A program made the position numbers and the translations under genes. A stretch of 64,000 nt of DNA, taken from positions 90,304,984 through 90,368,983 of the forward strand of contig OX235265.1 in the NCBI GenBank assembly GCA_944472135.2, given 5' to 3'. Under the pieces are notes generated by a model. The model made no database searches, was not told where the DNA came from, and saw nothing but the letters and a program-made list of their open reading frames with translations. The stretch is from Trichobilharzia regenti (taxonomy: Eukaryota; Platyhelminthes; Trematoda; Strigeidida; Schistosomatidae). Of this stretch, positions 41,624 through 53,275 are shown piece by piece (within the stretch, counting starts at the first letter, position 1; every line of letters begins with the position of its first letter).

Positions 41624-41672
41624 GTAAATTCAAAAATTGTATATTATTATTATTTATTATTATTGTTTTGAA

Positions 41673-43406
41673 TAAGGCATTAAGAAGACAAATTTCGCGA
41701 GATGATATCATTTCGTAGTTTCTTTACAACCGCTTTACAACTAACATGGTTAACAATGATAAAATAAAGTTCATGAAAATTACTCAGTTAAATAAAAAAA
41801 CAAAAGTACATACTAATGACCAATCATATTAAGATAGGTCATGCAGTCCAGGGTAGGCGAAGATTGAAGTCTATTGATTTTTGTACACAGAGTTTAGGCT
41901 GTATGTGATTAATCCAAAGTGCTTCCATCACCTTCAATAACCAACCTTGAATTAGAGTTATGTGAAATAATTGTGAAACAGTCATTAATATTGATTTTGT
42001 GACCAGACATTAATAAGTGTTTTGCAATGGATGATGCTGGATTTCTACTAAGATTAATCGCGTTAGGATTTTCGATATGATTTAATAGCCATTTTGGAAC
42101 ATGTTCTTTTCGACGACATTGGAACATTCTGTTAGTTCTACCTATATAGGTGTCACTGCAGCTGCAGGTGAACTTGTAGATACAGTTTGAAGTAGAGTCC
42201 ACAGAATTTCGTCCTTTAATCGTAGGAACAGGGATCGAAAATGTTCGGCAAGTGAGAAAAAGAGATGCGGCGTAGATCTTACAGAAATGCTGGACACCTT
42301 GAACATTAAGGAAAAGGTTATGTGTTCAATTGACATAGAATCTTTATTCACCAATGTTCCCCCAAATTCATCCAAATATTCCAGTGACCTACGAAATAGA
42401 ATCCAATAACAAACTCGGTTTCCTGGATATTACTATGACTAGGAGAAATGATGGAACGATTCAGCGCTCTATTTTTCGTAAGCAGACTTGGAGTGGACAA
42501 TATCTTCATTTTACCAGTTTTGTTCCTATCCAGTATAAACGTTCCCTAGTGAAATGTTTGTTCTCAAGGGCCCGAAAAATATGCACGAGTGACACACTGA
42601 TGGATGAGCTTCGACATGTACATTCAGTTTTACTAGCCAATGGTTATCCAGAAAACTTCATCAATTGTCACGGTAAAGATAGACCACATCTTGAAAAGAC
42701 AGCTTCTGTACCAAAGAAAGCTATCTTTATTAATCTACCATTCAAGGGCGACCAGATTATGCAGTTGACAGCTCAAAGACTTCGGTCAGCCATCAAACGC
42801 ACATTCTACGCCGCATCTCTTTTTCTCACTTGCCGAACATTTTCGATCCCTGTTCCTACGATTAAAGGACGAAATTCTGTGGACTCTACTTCAAACTGTA
42901 TCTACAAGTTCACCTGCAGCTGCAGTGACACCTATATAGGTAGAACTAACAGAATGTTCCAATGTCGTCGAAAAGAACATGTTCCAAAATGGCTATTAAA
43001 TCATATCGAAAATCCTAACGCGATTAATCTTAGTAGAAATCCAGCATCATCCATTGCAAAACACTTATTAATGTCTGGTCACAAAATCAATATTAATGAC
43101 TGTTTCACAATTATTTCACATAACTCTAATTCAAGGTTGATTGAAGGTGATGGAAGCACTTTGGATTAATCACATACAGCATAAACTGTGTGTACAAAAA
43201 TCAATAGACTTCAATCTTCGCCTACCCTGGACTGCATGACCTATCTTAATATGATTGGTCATTAGTATGTACTTTTGTTTTTTTATTTAACTGAGTAATT
43301 TTCATGAACTTTATTTTATCATTGTTAACCATGTTAGTTGTAAAGCGGTTGTAAAGAAACTACGAAATGATATCATCTCGCGAAATTTGTCTTCTTAATG
43401 CCATAT
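41673..43406 (+). mobile_element. PLE with 600-base inverted arms (family 1 type)
   Basis: The left arm 41673-42276 is the reverse complement of 42805-43406, differing by a few changes, one a three-base indel. The unique centre 42277-42804 starts in the RT at MCSIDIESLFTNV (motif A), then jumps to NKLGFLDITMTRRNDGT, so motifs B and C are deleted. The right arm carries the linker end, the nuclease and the 3' part. The near-identity of the arms points to a recent insertion. Confidence 0.8.
42354..43169 (+). pseudogene. PLE linker plus GIY-YIG nuclease, RT deleted
   Basis: Open for about 271 codons. It has LGFLDITMTRRNDGTI (end of RT), KQTWSGQYLHFTSF, RSLVKCLFSRARKI, NGYPENFI and IKRTFYAAS, then NCIYKFTCSCSDTYIGRTNR (GIY-YIG core, GIY read as CIY) and KEHVPKWLL. 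It lacks motifs A-C in the same frame. A second copy of its last 95 codons lies antisense at 42202-41909 as part of the left arm. Confidence 0.75.
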
Positions 43407-43439
43407 TCAAATTTATCAAAGGGATTAATTGTTTTAATA

Positions 43440-44255
43440 TTATTGTTTTCTTTAGTTCCTGGAGAAACATAGAGCTTCAGCTGTACGTCTCCATTGCGTT
43501 CGGTTCTCTGCCAAAGTTTTCACCTGACACCATGTCTGTCCACATGCTTTCTTCTCCACTTCATGTGACCCCACCCTCGCATTGACGACCAAATTGCTGC
43601 TTCATATTGAAGTTCTACTCGAGTGATGGCCTGTCTTGATAGGTCACTTGACGAATTGTCTTCTCAGAGTTTCGCCAATCCACATCCATTTCTTCTTGCT
43701 TATTTGCTGCACAGTAGGTTCCTGGTTAGTTCGCTCACAGAGATCCCTGTTGCTGATCTTTTCCGGTCGGCCGTCTGACCTTGAGTGGAGTATTGAGCAA
43801 AGACAGCTGTTGATGAAGGTCTATGGTTGGTTCGAAGTGCCCTTCACGAGACGCTGGCCAAGTCTCTGATTCATATAGTTGCACTGGCTTCACAGTGGAG
43901 TTGAAAATCCAGATCTTCCTTTTCATGTTGAGTAGTGCTGTTGACCTGCACACAGACTTGTAAGAAATGCAAGTTTGCTATGCTTTCCCTATCCTCGCTT
44001 TGATATCCTCATCAATTCCGTCCGCCTATAGTTGAAACGAAGCTTCCCAGGTGAGTAGGTAGGTAAAGGAGGTTGCTTCTTTCAGATTTCTTCCATTTAT
44101 GCTGATTTTTGTCTGTTGTTGTTGCTCTTTCTGTTGGCCAGAAATCCTCATCACCTCTGTTTTCTCTATGTTCACTTGAAATCCTATCTTTGATGCTTAT
44201 TCTGCCAAAAATTGTATAAGTGATTTCTAATCTTGTCTGTTTTTCTTTTTATGAG
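43440..44255 (-). mobile_element. RTE-like LINE 3' fragment, antisense
   Basis: On the minus strand: a codon run resembling the LINE region from just after FADD (AGGATTTCAAGTGAACATAG) through FTYLG, the SETW block, WERTNQEP and RRNGWRNS to GAAGCTCTATGTTTC. It starts within 40 bases of the PLE right arm. Frames are broken. Confidence 0.65.
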
Positions 44256-44579
44256 TTTTTCATGGATAATCGTTCCTTAAATTAAAATTGACTGCGTAAA
44301 ATAATGAAAGTTTAATTTTATTTGGTTGAAAAACATGTAATATGACACATTAATTCGTTGCTAGAGAGTAAGCACTGTCGCTTATCTAATACTTAGTAAA
44401 AATTTGTGCTGATTGTTTACAACTGGAAATCCTCCACTGCTTCAGCTGCTCTAGCTGGTGTTCCTCAAGTTCTTTCTCCTTTTCTTCTTACGTGACTTAC
44501 CAAATTCTGACGAAACATGTTTTGTTGAGTGTGTCGATGACGACTGTTTCTGCGTCTGTTACTTTTCATTCAAACCATT

Positions 44580-45120
44580 CTAAAATGAGTAACTTTTCCA
44601 GCAGTACGCACCCACCGGGGTTAGAACCCAAGACCTTCTGGTTAAAGGTGAGCTCATAGACCATTGAGCCACTGAGACCCGACTTAATGGTCCTTGAATT
44701 CTAACTTCTGCCAGTTTACGATATGGCGTGACCATTTTGCAGTGTCTTCTTCGATGAGTTACTGCCTCATCTTCATTTTTAGCCGTGACCATTATGGTAC
44801 AGCAGGCTGAAGATGAGGCAGTAACTCATCAAAGAAGATATTGCGAAATGGTCGCGCTATGTCGTGAATTGGTAGAAGTTAGAATTCAAGTACTATTGGA
44901 TCGGGTCTCAGTGGCTCAGTGATCTACGAGCTCACTGGCCTTGTAACCAGAAGGTCCTGGGTTCGAATTCCGATGGGTGTGTACTGCTGGAGAGTCCCAA
45001 ACCGGGACGAAACAGTTGTCCAGTACTCCAAGGTTTTCCAGTGGCTCTTTAACTGATGTCAGCTCATGATGATATCCTCCATGAAATCAAAGACAAAATT
45101 CCTGCAAAACCAATACTTGA
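44580..45120. mobile_element. SINE-B palindrome with intact-looking heads
   Basis: The minus half (44580-44795) and plus half (44796-45120) are inverted copies meeting at about 44795 (ATGAGGCAGTAACTCATC and its complement). Both contain box A and box B; the plus half continues through a ribozyme whose core is CTGGAGA (A6 changed to G, at 44990) to the 3' tail. Confidence 0.65.
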
Positions 45121-45189
45121 GAATAACTTTTTATTCGAAATTAGTCAGTGATGCTATTCAAATGGTCTTAATTTAAGTCTCGCCATTCA

Positions 45190-45605
45190 AGTTGTTAATT
45201 TCACTTTCAGACGCAAGCGCTAGTTACATGAACTGGTTAGTTCACATGGTTCCACGATCATAAATAGCATAGAGTTTGAAACAGAATAGAATGTTAAATA
45301 TCTTGGATTGTGTATTTCCTCTGATCCGTTTAACGTTCTACGTTGGGAAGTTAAGACAGTTTGGTACCACTCAGTCTCTATTTTCACAAGTTGTTAGTCC
45401 ATGCATTTCTTACTACTATTCTTCTTTATTGCTCCTCCACACCTTACTATTTCCTGGGCTACTTAAGGAAGGTTTTATTATACTAGGAAGGGCACTAAAG
45501 GCTGTCATTAGGGTGAGTCCATTGTCTTTGAACCGATTCGTTAATACTGCTATAGACAGACATATGAACTCATGCAAGAAAATGATGAATATTATCTTGA
45601 ACTGA
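45190..45605 (+). mobile_element. CR1-like LINE C-terminal fragment
   Basis: RLTFYVGKLRQFG, FPGLLKEGFIILGRALK and RHMNSCKK correspond to YIKKLR, FPGLLK-D-ILRR-LK and RHLNTCEK in the copy at 54745-56010. Decayed; cut at 45605 by a SINE-B copy. Confidence 0.6.
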
Positions 45606-45885
45606 ATTCGGTCAGAAGACCATTGGAAAGCCAGGGAGTATTGGATAACTGTTTCTTCCTGTCTCGTGGGGCACAACAGTTCGGGTGGGAAGAAAAATAC
45701 TTGCCACGGATAAAATTCGCTACTGGTAGCGTCATATTGTGAATTGGCAGAGGTTGGGATTCACGGATCATTGGATAGGGTTTCAGTGGCATAATGGTCT
45801 ACGAGCTCGCCTTGTAACTAGAAGGTCCTGGGTTCGAACCACGGTGGGTGCGTACTGCCGAAAAAGTTACTCATTCGGCACATAA
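45605..45885 (+). mobile_element. SINE-B copy, tail lost
   Basis: GTGGCATAATGG box A and CTGGGTTCGAACC box B at about 45785-45841, preceded by an inverted tail piece at 45605-45660. The ribozyme is truncated after ACTGCCGAAAAAG. Confidence 0.55.
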
Positions 45886-45887
45886 TT

Positions 45888-46515
45888 TGTGTATTAGATG
45901 GTTGAAGGCAATCGGCCACAGGAAGCCTTGGACCTAGGTTTCGTGCTAGTTGGTGTCATCATCATCATCAGCTGAAGCAGCAGCAAGGCGTATCTGCAAC
46001 CGTGAAGGAACTTATGTCCCCTCTGAGATTCGAATCCACGTCACCCAATGCTGCAGTCAGAGACGTTACCACTGAGCTATTCAGACTCGCGGTTGACCTC
46101 CTGTTGGACTCTAGCGGATATTTTGACTTGACTTGACACCAGTAACTAGTGTGATGTGTCTAGTCCTCTCTTTGGTGCAGATTGAATTCTATCAGTCAGG
46201 TGGCTCAGTGGTAACGTCTCTGACTGCAGCACTGGGTGACGCGGGTTTGAATCTCAGAAGGGACATGAGTTCCTTCAAGGTTGCGGATACGCCTTGCTGA
46301 GTAGTGAGTGCCAGCTAACACGAAAGCTAAATCAAGCAAGGCTTCCTGTGACCGATCGCCTCCAACCATCTAATACCAACAATACACAGTGCACCGTAAT
46401 GGCGAGCTACCTAGAATGGTGGCCACATTACAAACCTGACTGATAGAATTCAGTGTGCACCAAAAAAAAGAACTAGACACGTCACACTAGTTACTAGTGT
46501 CCAATCAAAAAACAT
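45888..46515. mobile_element. SINE-C inverted pair
   Basis: The minus copy (45888-46100) and plus copy (46195-46515) flank a short spacer that belongs to the element (the ACTAGTGTGATGTGTCTAGTCC block occurs in both orientations). The plus copy has box A GTGGCTCAGTGG and box B GGGTTTGAATC. Confidence 0.6.
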
Positions 46516-46689
46516 AACTTATGTGATGAAAAACGTATGAGGTAGGACACTTCCAGCTTACTGCGAAACCCTAAGTAAACGGTACTCATTTTTAAAATTT
46601 TTTTCATTCTTATGCATTTTTTATTATTTTCACTTAATCCAATTTAATGTTCATATTCATATTGAAAAATATTATCTGTGTAAATGCCT

Positions 46690-46800
46690 CGTTTTTAGTT
46701 ATTGCCATAGAACATTAGATGTAATACTGTGCTACATGCTGAAAACTGCATATTTGTACCGGAGAATAGCGCTTAGAATAAGGCAATGACGATTATTATT
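46690..46800 (+). mobile_element. CR1-like LINE 3' end
   Basis: AGATGTAATACTGTGC, TGCTGAAAACTGCATATTTGTACC and GAATAAGGCAATGACG follow the 3' terminus of 55915-56010. No coding part. Confidence 0.5.
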
Positions 46801-46925
46801 AACTTTATAAAGTGTGTGGTAACCAAACTAAGTGATTCACCATCATGGTGGAATTTGAATTGATGTTTTCATCGGTATGCGTTAATCATCAGAAAGATGC
46901 ATCTGAGACCTGAACATCTCAGTAG

Positions 46926-46928
<3 letters not shown>

Positions 46929-46956
<28 letters not shown>
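46929..46956. repeat. (TA)n microsatellite
   Basis: Fourteen TA units. Confidence 0.9.
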
Positions 46957-46962
<6 letters not shown>

Positions 46963-47189
46963 TTAGCAGCATTATGTAATGCAATTTCAAATCTCCAATA
47001 AGGGGGACATCAGTTCTTTAGAAGTTGAAGGGACCACCTGCTCACCTCTGCAAAAAATACGAAACTTAGATTCAGAGTTGTTTGCCAATCTTCTCTGAAA
47101 ACACATGACGTTAATTCAAAGTGCACCACTCACTGAGGAATCACTTAGTTTGAGGTGCTACATTGTGAAATTATTTGCTTATCAAGTGG

Positions 47190-47425
47190 TGTTGGTTTGC
47201 AGGGATTTGATTGGTCACAGGTTCGATGATGAGCTGACATCAGTTAGACAACTACTGTAAACCATCAGGGAGTTCCCGGAGAGCATTTTCGTCCTAGTTT
47301 TTTGATATCCTCACTAGAACACACTCACTAGAGTTTGAGCCCAGGAACTTCAGGGTTAAAAGATGATTTCTTAGGGAATTCAGTCACTTTGACACGATGC
47401 AGTGATTCATGAATTCCTACTTATG
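47190..47425 (-). mobile_element. SINE-B copy, diverged
   Basis: GTGTTGGTTTGCAGGGATTTG, GAGCTGACATCAGTTAG and TTTTCGTCCTAG run in the usual order on the minus strand; the head is decayed. Confidence 0.55.
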
Positions 47426-47432
47426 CCTATGA

Positions 47433-47435
<3 letters not shown>

Positions 47436-47466
<31 letters not shown>
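47436..47466. repeat. (TA)n microsatellite
   Basis: About fifteen TA units between two SINE-B copies. Confidence 0.9.
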
Positions 47467-47469
<3 letters not shown>

Positions 47470-47599
47470 CCACTTCCAGAAATATCAGAGGTGTGTAATT
47501 GATCTCTTACCTGACTTGGTAGACACCTGCAGTTACGAATTCCTACTAAAAATCCAGGTAGTTTACTGTACAAGGCCAGCCGCTAGTGAAAATCAGATT

Positions 47600-47955
47600 A
47601 ATTATGAAGTGTTGCTTTGAAGGGGATTGGATTGGTCACAGGTTTGATTGTGAGTTGATATCGATTAGAAAACCACTGGAAAACCTGGGAGTACTGGACA
47701 GCTGACTATCATTTACGATATATATATATATATATCACCAGTTGGCAAAAGTTGAAATTCATTGGCTATCGGATTAGGTCCTAGTGGCTGAATCGCCTAT
47801 GAGCTCACCTTGCAAACGAGTTCAAAACCTGGCGTTGGCTGCGTACTGATGAAGAGTCCCGAACTAGGAATGGAACAGCTGTCCGATACTCCCTGATGGT
47901 TATCGATGATTGTCTAACTGATGCCAGTTCGTGACCAAACGTGTAACTTGTTTTT
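47600..47955. mobile_element. SINE-B inverted pair around (TA)n
   Basis: The minus tail (47600-47705) ends inside the ribozyme; (TA)n at 47719-47735 follows, then a plus copy with GTGGCTGAATCG, a decayed box B, ACTGATGAAGAGTCCC..GGAATGGAACAGCTGTCC (GAAAC lost) and the tail. Confidence 0.55.
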
Positions 47956-47999
47956 TTATGAAACCATGCCATCTTCCTCACTCTTATTAATACACATTT

Positions 48000-49029
48000 C
48001 ACAACTGTTCATTATTATCATTAGTGATTATAGATGCACATCAAAAAATTATTATTATGACGATGATGAAAAGAACAATTTGCAGCAATCTGATACTTTT
48101 GTTGACGAATTATCATGATTAATTTATTATTACAGTTTGTTTACAAGTTTACAATAAAGTATGAGGGTATCTAGTTAAAGACAATACTGTTCGCATACAA
48201 CCTATGTGCTTCTAAATTTTATCATGGAAATCGTCTATACATATATTCATATCATTTGAATATCTCAATAATTTATTTGGAATTGGAATAAGTAGATCGG
48301 ACGACTGTTTTCGACAAATTCTTGTCCAGTTTATAAGCTTATAAATCCATTAATCTAGGTCACTAAAGGCCAATCAGGATGTGATGTGTTACAAGATGGA
48401 GTAACTATTGAAGGGACTAAGTATTTTGCTTGTTGGAAGTCTTTAGAATGGTGTATCTGAAACTTAGAAGGGACCAAAATCCACTATGATAAAATTAGGC
48501 AGGAAATTTCTCCCTCTTCTTATTTGTTTCATACTTGTGTGTGACATTTTTAAATCATAAGATAATAATAACACAATGCTGTATGAAAACCTTTTGTTAT
48601 TTTATGCAACTACTTACAAGTAGGTAGATTGAAAGGACGAAATATTTTGATAACACCTTTCGGAGTGAGATGAAATCAGATATAATTCTTTCTTACCGAA
48701 TTGTTACTAGTTGTTTAGCTGTGATTATAAGGACCTTCAGTTTGACAAATAAGCTAAAATGCAGCTGATTAGTTAACAGATAAGGATTTCAATGAGTGCT
48801 AGTAAAATTTCACCGTCATTTTTACCATGTCCAAATTTCATTTTAAGCATTTAAAAAAAGAAAAACAGATTGGACGAAGAATTATATTCCTTTCAGTTGT
48901 TCCTCATCATCGGCACTACACTAATATATACAGAATTATTTTTCCGAATGAGACAGTGAACGAAGAACTCGGTGATACTCGTGATCTAGTAAGTCGAAAC
49001 AGAAACCCGGCTAAATTCTTGAACAAACA
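48000..49029. other. Intron stretch without gene
   Basis: AT-rich, no recognisable repeat. The open frame starting at 48827 only acquires PLE-like sequence near its end. Confidence 0.45.
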
Positions 49030-49342
49030 CTGGAAATCAGCAAGTAAAATTCGAGGGTGCCCACTGTTCCTAAAATATCAGCCATCCTAAGGTCACTATT
49101 CATGGATGATGTTAATAGCGAGATCTTATTACAGCTTCTGAGAAGCACCTTCAAAAGGACTTTCAAAGCAGCTAAGTAATGCTGTATATTCACTAGCCAA
49201 TCAATACTTAGTTCAATAAATAAAGACAAACTGCAGTGTTTCGTCTCTTCCATGTGTATTTACCAGTTTAACTGCTCGTGAGGAGCTATACGCATTGCAT
49301 ACAGCAAGAGGTAGTCGTAAAACATCTGAACAAGCTTAATTT
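49030..49342 (+). mobile_element. PLE fragment, decayed
   Basis: CPLFLKYQ, LLRSTFKRTFKAAK and SSMCIYQFNCS are recognisable pieces of the linker and the start of the GIY-YIG domain, spread over frames. Confidence 0.5.
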
Positions 49343-49344
49343 GT

Positions 49345-49667
49345 GTTCAAGTGTTGGTTTGTAGCGATTTGATTGATTGGTTAAAAGATTTCACCATGAG
49401 CTGACATTGGCTAGAGAACCGTTGGAAAATCTGGGAGTACTGGACAGCTGTTTCACTAGTCCTAGTTTGGGACTCTTCAGCAGTGCACACCCACTGGGGC
49501 TCAAACCCTGAACCTTCTGGTTATGGGGTGAGCTCTTATACCACTAAGCCACTGGGACCTAATCGAATGGCCCATCAGTTCTAACTTCTGCCAATTCACG
49601 ACATAGCGCGACCCCTAGTCAATGTCTTCGGCGAGTATTTGTCCTCACACCCGACCTGCTAAATTGT
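49345..49667 (-). mobile_element. SINE-B copy, minus
   Basis: Tail to 5' segment in order. The ribozyme has an intact CTGAAGA and stem II, but four extra bases (TAGT) sit between stem II and GAAAC, which should abolish or weaken it. The 5' segment is cut at CCGACCTGC. Confidence 0.65.
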
Positions 49668-50044
49668 GTGTTCCGAAGAAATTTGTACACTCACTTTTTT
49701 CGCCACAGTTAACTACATAAGGTGTATTAGGGCTTTAAAAATGACTTTTCCTCTCCCCTTGTAACTATCTTTTGACTTTATTAATTTTGAAAATTCTAGC
49801 TAATTCTGTTAACTTATTTGTATTTTGCGTAACTCTTCTTTTAGTTATCATTGCTTTTTTACTAATTTCTTGATTATGTAATAACTTGTTGTTAACGCCT
49901 AAGAATCAACTGATCTTGAATTCCACGACTAATTTTCACTCCTTTTTTAAAGCTTAGATATTTATGTTACTAATATCTATCAGTTAATTGTTTTGATGAC
50001 CTTTAAATCTGACCTCTTAATTTCACCGTCTTCACCCAAAAAGA

Positions 50045-50760
50045 CTGACTAAAATAACCATTTCGATTACAAAATATTGGAAACGGGAGACAATGGTGGT
50101 GAGTGTAGGGTAGGAAAGTTGACAAGTCCGTTCAAGGTTATAAAAGGTGTCAGTCAGGTGAGTGGATAGTAGAAAGTGGTCTGTGTTAAACAGGAGATAG
50201 TAAAACACACACAAACAACCAGTCACGTCCAAGGTCACCAGGAGACGATTAATAAACTCGTGGAGAAATCTAAATGCTCACTTCAAATTGAAGTATGCGC
50301 TGAAGATGTCATCCAGTAAGGTGATGAAAGCTTCGCAAACTAACCATCCAGCTCAGAGAACAAAACCACATCAAAAAGGAGATAGTAAGACTGCGATGAG
50401 AGGTTCATAATGAAAAAACGAATATGTGAAATGAAGAAACAGGTGGAGGCATATATTGAGAAAAGAGATAATATTACTAATAATAATAAGTCCGGATAGT
50501 ATAAATGAAAAATTCGATAGTATTGAGGAAATGTTTGCATGAAGGGCATAAATTATGACGAATAATAATAAATTTGTTTTGAATAATAATAATAATAATA
50601 TTTGTAATAATAAGCAAAGGAAAAAACTAAGAGGGGAAGGAACACTCTTGGTGAGAAGGGGAATCATCAACTTTGTACTAGCCACTCACTCACCTGACAC
50701 CTTTTATAACCTTGAACTGACTTGTCAATTTGCCTATCCCACACTCTAAAATAACCATTT
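50045..50760. repeat. Inverted repeat pair with PLE family 3 arm inside
   Basis: 50095-50170 (GTTGACAAGTCCGTTCAAGG, TATAAAAGGTGTCAG) pairs with 50675-50745 (CTGACACCTTTTATAACC). A PLE family 3 arm (50195-50375, with a GATGAAAGCTTCGC block) lies in the loop. A short AAT run is at 50583-50600. Confidence 0.6.
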
Positions 50761-50914
50761 GATTTACATATGTCCACTTTTAACACTGAAAAAATTTGGC
50801 CATTGGGTATTTGATATTCATTATAATAAAGGTTTTTTGTATTTCCCAGTGAATGAAAAACATAACCATATTGTAAAAAAACAACCATTTGATTGTTAAA
50901 AATATTTTGTTGTG

Positions 50915-52255
50915 AAAAACTTTATATTAGAACAAGACATATAAGCGAACAATATTGTTTTCAATTAGATCTTCTTCAGGCTTTACTCTAATTTACATAG
51001 ACTTATACATATAAAATTTTAACCAATGACGGTGATTTAGTTGATCAAATAATAATAATAAAAACGTAGTAAATGTTTTGAACGAAGTTAATAACGATGA
51101 TTATAATAATAACAAAATTTTGTTAATAAGGCTTATATAGGTGATAAGAATAACAAAGTTAGTATATGCATATATGTAGACAATTCAATAAATAAATAAA
51201 TTAGGCCAAATCAAATGGAACGATAATCAGAGTTTAAATAAATATCATAAAAGTACGAAGGAGAGGGATGATAAGAAAGGGTGGGAGGGTTTTGAATAGA
51301 ATTCACCTAGGCCAAGGGAGAGACAAAGGTAGAACAAATTTCTTTTGTATGCAAAGACTAGGATTGTTCTCTCGAATTCCCATAGCTTTGGCTAAGTGTA
51401 AATGACGGGTTCTGATTCCGTTCGAAAGACTCGATGGAATGCGGTAAATAACTTTGAAAGCACTATTTTTGTGCAGTTGGTGACCACTATCAATCAAATG
51501 AGCCAAAATAGAACGTCGTATGGATTTTATTTGACCTTTTACGAACCATGAAGGAAGATGCTCATTAATGCGTTTGTTAAGCTGTCTAGTTGTTCGGCCT
51601 ATATAGCTTTCTCCACAGGAGCAACTAAATTTATAGATACACATGGAAGTGGCACAACTAGGTAACTTATCTTTCACTTGAGCAATCAAAATTGGTCGGC
51701 TGGAAAATGATAAACAGAGGGTGGCGGCAGTATAAGTCCGTTTTATCGCCACGTCCCCATTAAATTGCAGTTTGATGAACAGTTGTTTCTTTTTAACTGT
51801 TGTCGGTTTTTCTTTATTGTACTTAGCATTCATGTGTCTCCTGACAAATCTACTAGGATAACCCATTTGGACTAACGTATTTTGGATGTATCCTAGCTCA
51901 TTCTCTAGAGAGTCATCTGTACAGATGCGTCTTGCTCTATTCGTCAGGCATCTGACCAAATTGATTTTGTATCGGATTGGTACATAACTGAGGAAATGTG
52001 TATATTGTCCTACAGATGTAGGTTTTCTATAGACATCTCTCTTTAGTGAACCATCCTCTCTTCTGCTCAATTGGACGTCAAGAAAATGTAGTCTACCATC
52101 ATATTCTTCTTCACAAGTCAAGATAAGCGATGGATGTGCATCATTAAACTTTTTTAACATATATAAGTCTATGTAAATTAGAGTAAAGCCTGAAGAAGAT
52201 CTAATTGAAAACAATATTGTTCGCTTATATGTCTTGTTCTAATATTATAAATGGG
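50915..52255 (-). mobile_element. PLE family 1 copy, 3' half with inverted ends
   Basis: The ends at about 50920-51010 and 52160-52250 are mutual reverse complements (AGACATATAAGCGAACAATATTG; GATCTTCTTCAGGCTTTACTC). The minus-strand frame fills most of the inside. It begins after the RT catalytic motifs, so the copy is 5'-truncated, yet still framed by arms. Confidence 0.75.
51303..52214 (-). pseudogene. PLE linker and GIY-YIG nuclease, open 303 codons
   Basis: In order: LHFLDVQLSRREDGSLKR (end of the RT palm), YRKPTSVGQYTHFLSY, INLVRCLTNRARRICTDD, MGYPSRFVRRH, KKKQLFIKLQF, IKRTYTAATLCL, then CIYKFSCSCGESYIGRTTRQ (GIY-YIG core with CSC) and NKRINEHLPSWF, the LAHLIDSGHQLH and FKVIYRIP segments, and the terminus SLCIQKKFVLPL. 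RT motifs A-C are missing, so it is a truncated gene although its frame is open. Confidence 0.75.
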
Positions 52256-53159
52256 AATATTTAACGATTTGAAAAACTTTATAGTAGTATTGAGTCAGCC
52301 AATGATGAGGCACTAACTGAAAAGGAATGCACATTTCTTCGCTCAGTCTGTTGTTGTAATTTCACCATTTACGGATAAAAATGGTGATGAGTGAGTGAGT
52401 GAGTGGAGGGAGATTCACTCTTAGGGTTAAGTAATTTAGATTTATTCTTTCTAATGAAAAAATCTCAATTTATTACAATTTATTTGTATTTACTTTTGTG
52501 AAGTATGAACTGATACATTTTTGATGTGAAATTCTGCATCAATGTATACCGTCTTTCGCATAATGACTGATTTGTGAGTCTAGTGGTGGTCATTATAATG
52601 AAGAATTGAAAACATTTATTTCCCGATACGAAACAAGCAATTGAGGTTAATCTAAAGCAGGATGATTTAATGAATTCATCAAATTTCGATAGAACTCGTC
52701 AGCTGAATACTCTACATGCAGTAAATATGCATATATACTTTTGAAATTACATTGGGAGATATAATAAACAAACTACATTGATATTCCTGAAACTACATTA
52801 AATTAGTCATGCAGAAGGACGGGTGCGAATGTTTTCCAGGTCATGTTCAAATAGATAAGGGGAGAGAGAGTATGAGAGATCAAAATTAAGATAAATGGCA
52901 TTACGCTTCAATTGCATCACTTAGATAAACAATTAGTCACTAGGGAATATAAGGAGAATTGCAAACAGACTAATATCAATAGTAATAGTTATAATAAAAA
53001 TAATAATAATAATAGTGTTGAAGTGAGTTAAGATAATCCTACTTGATAAATGATAGTTTTAAATGAATCAAGAATAATAATAATAATAATAATGGTAATA
53101 ATAATAACAATAATAGTAAGAAGAAGAGTTAGAATAATAACAAGTAGAGAATAAAACGT
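52256..53159. other. Intron stretch; AAT-rich runs, otherwise nothing
   Basis: AAT/AATAAT low-complexity runs at about 52985-53015 and 53075-53140. No gene. Confidence 0.5.
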
Positions 53160-53275
53160 ATTACCATGGTAGATTAAGAGTTACGACCATCTCCTTTTGT
53201 ATACAGAGACCTGGTTTATAAACTCGAATTGCACAAGCCTCTGCAATTGCAAGCATCTTCTTGTTTCTTTGTTTG
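53160..53275 (-). mobile_element. PLE 3' coding end fragment
   Basis: TCTCCTTTTGTATACAGAGACC and GCACAAGCCTCTGCAATTGC are the complement of the C-terminal SLCIQK and AIAEA codons in the other PLEs. Confidence 0.55.

Noticed and set aside
50371..50685. Leu-rich 104-codon membrane protein
   Set aside because: Produced by AAT-repeat complement and AT-rich sequence in an inverted repeat loop; no family similarity.
51303..52214. Host GIY-YIG nuclease gene
   Set aside because: It begins with the end of a PLE reverse transcriptase (FLDV, RK..T) and is framed by PLE terminal repeats.
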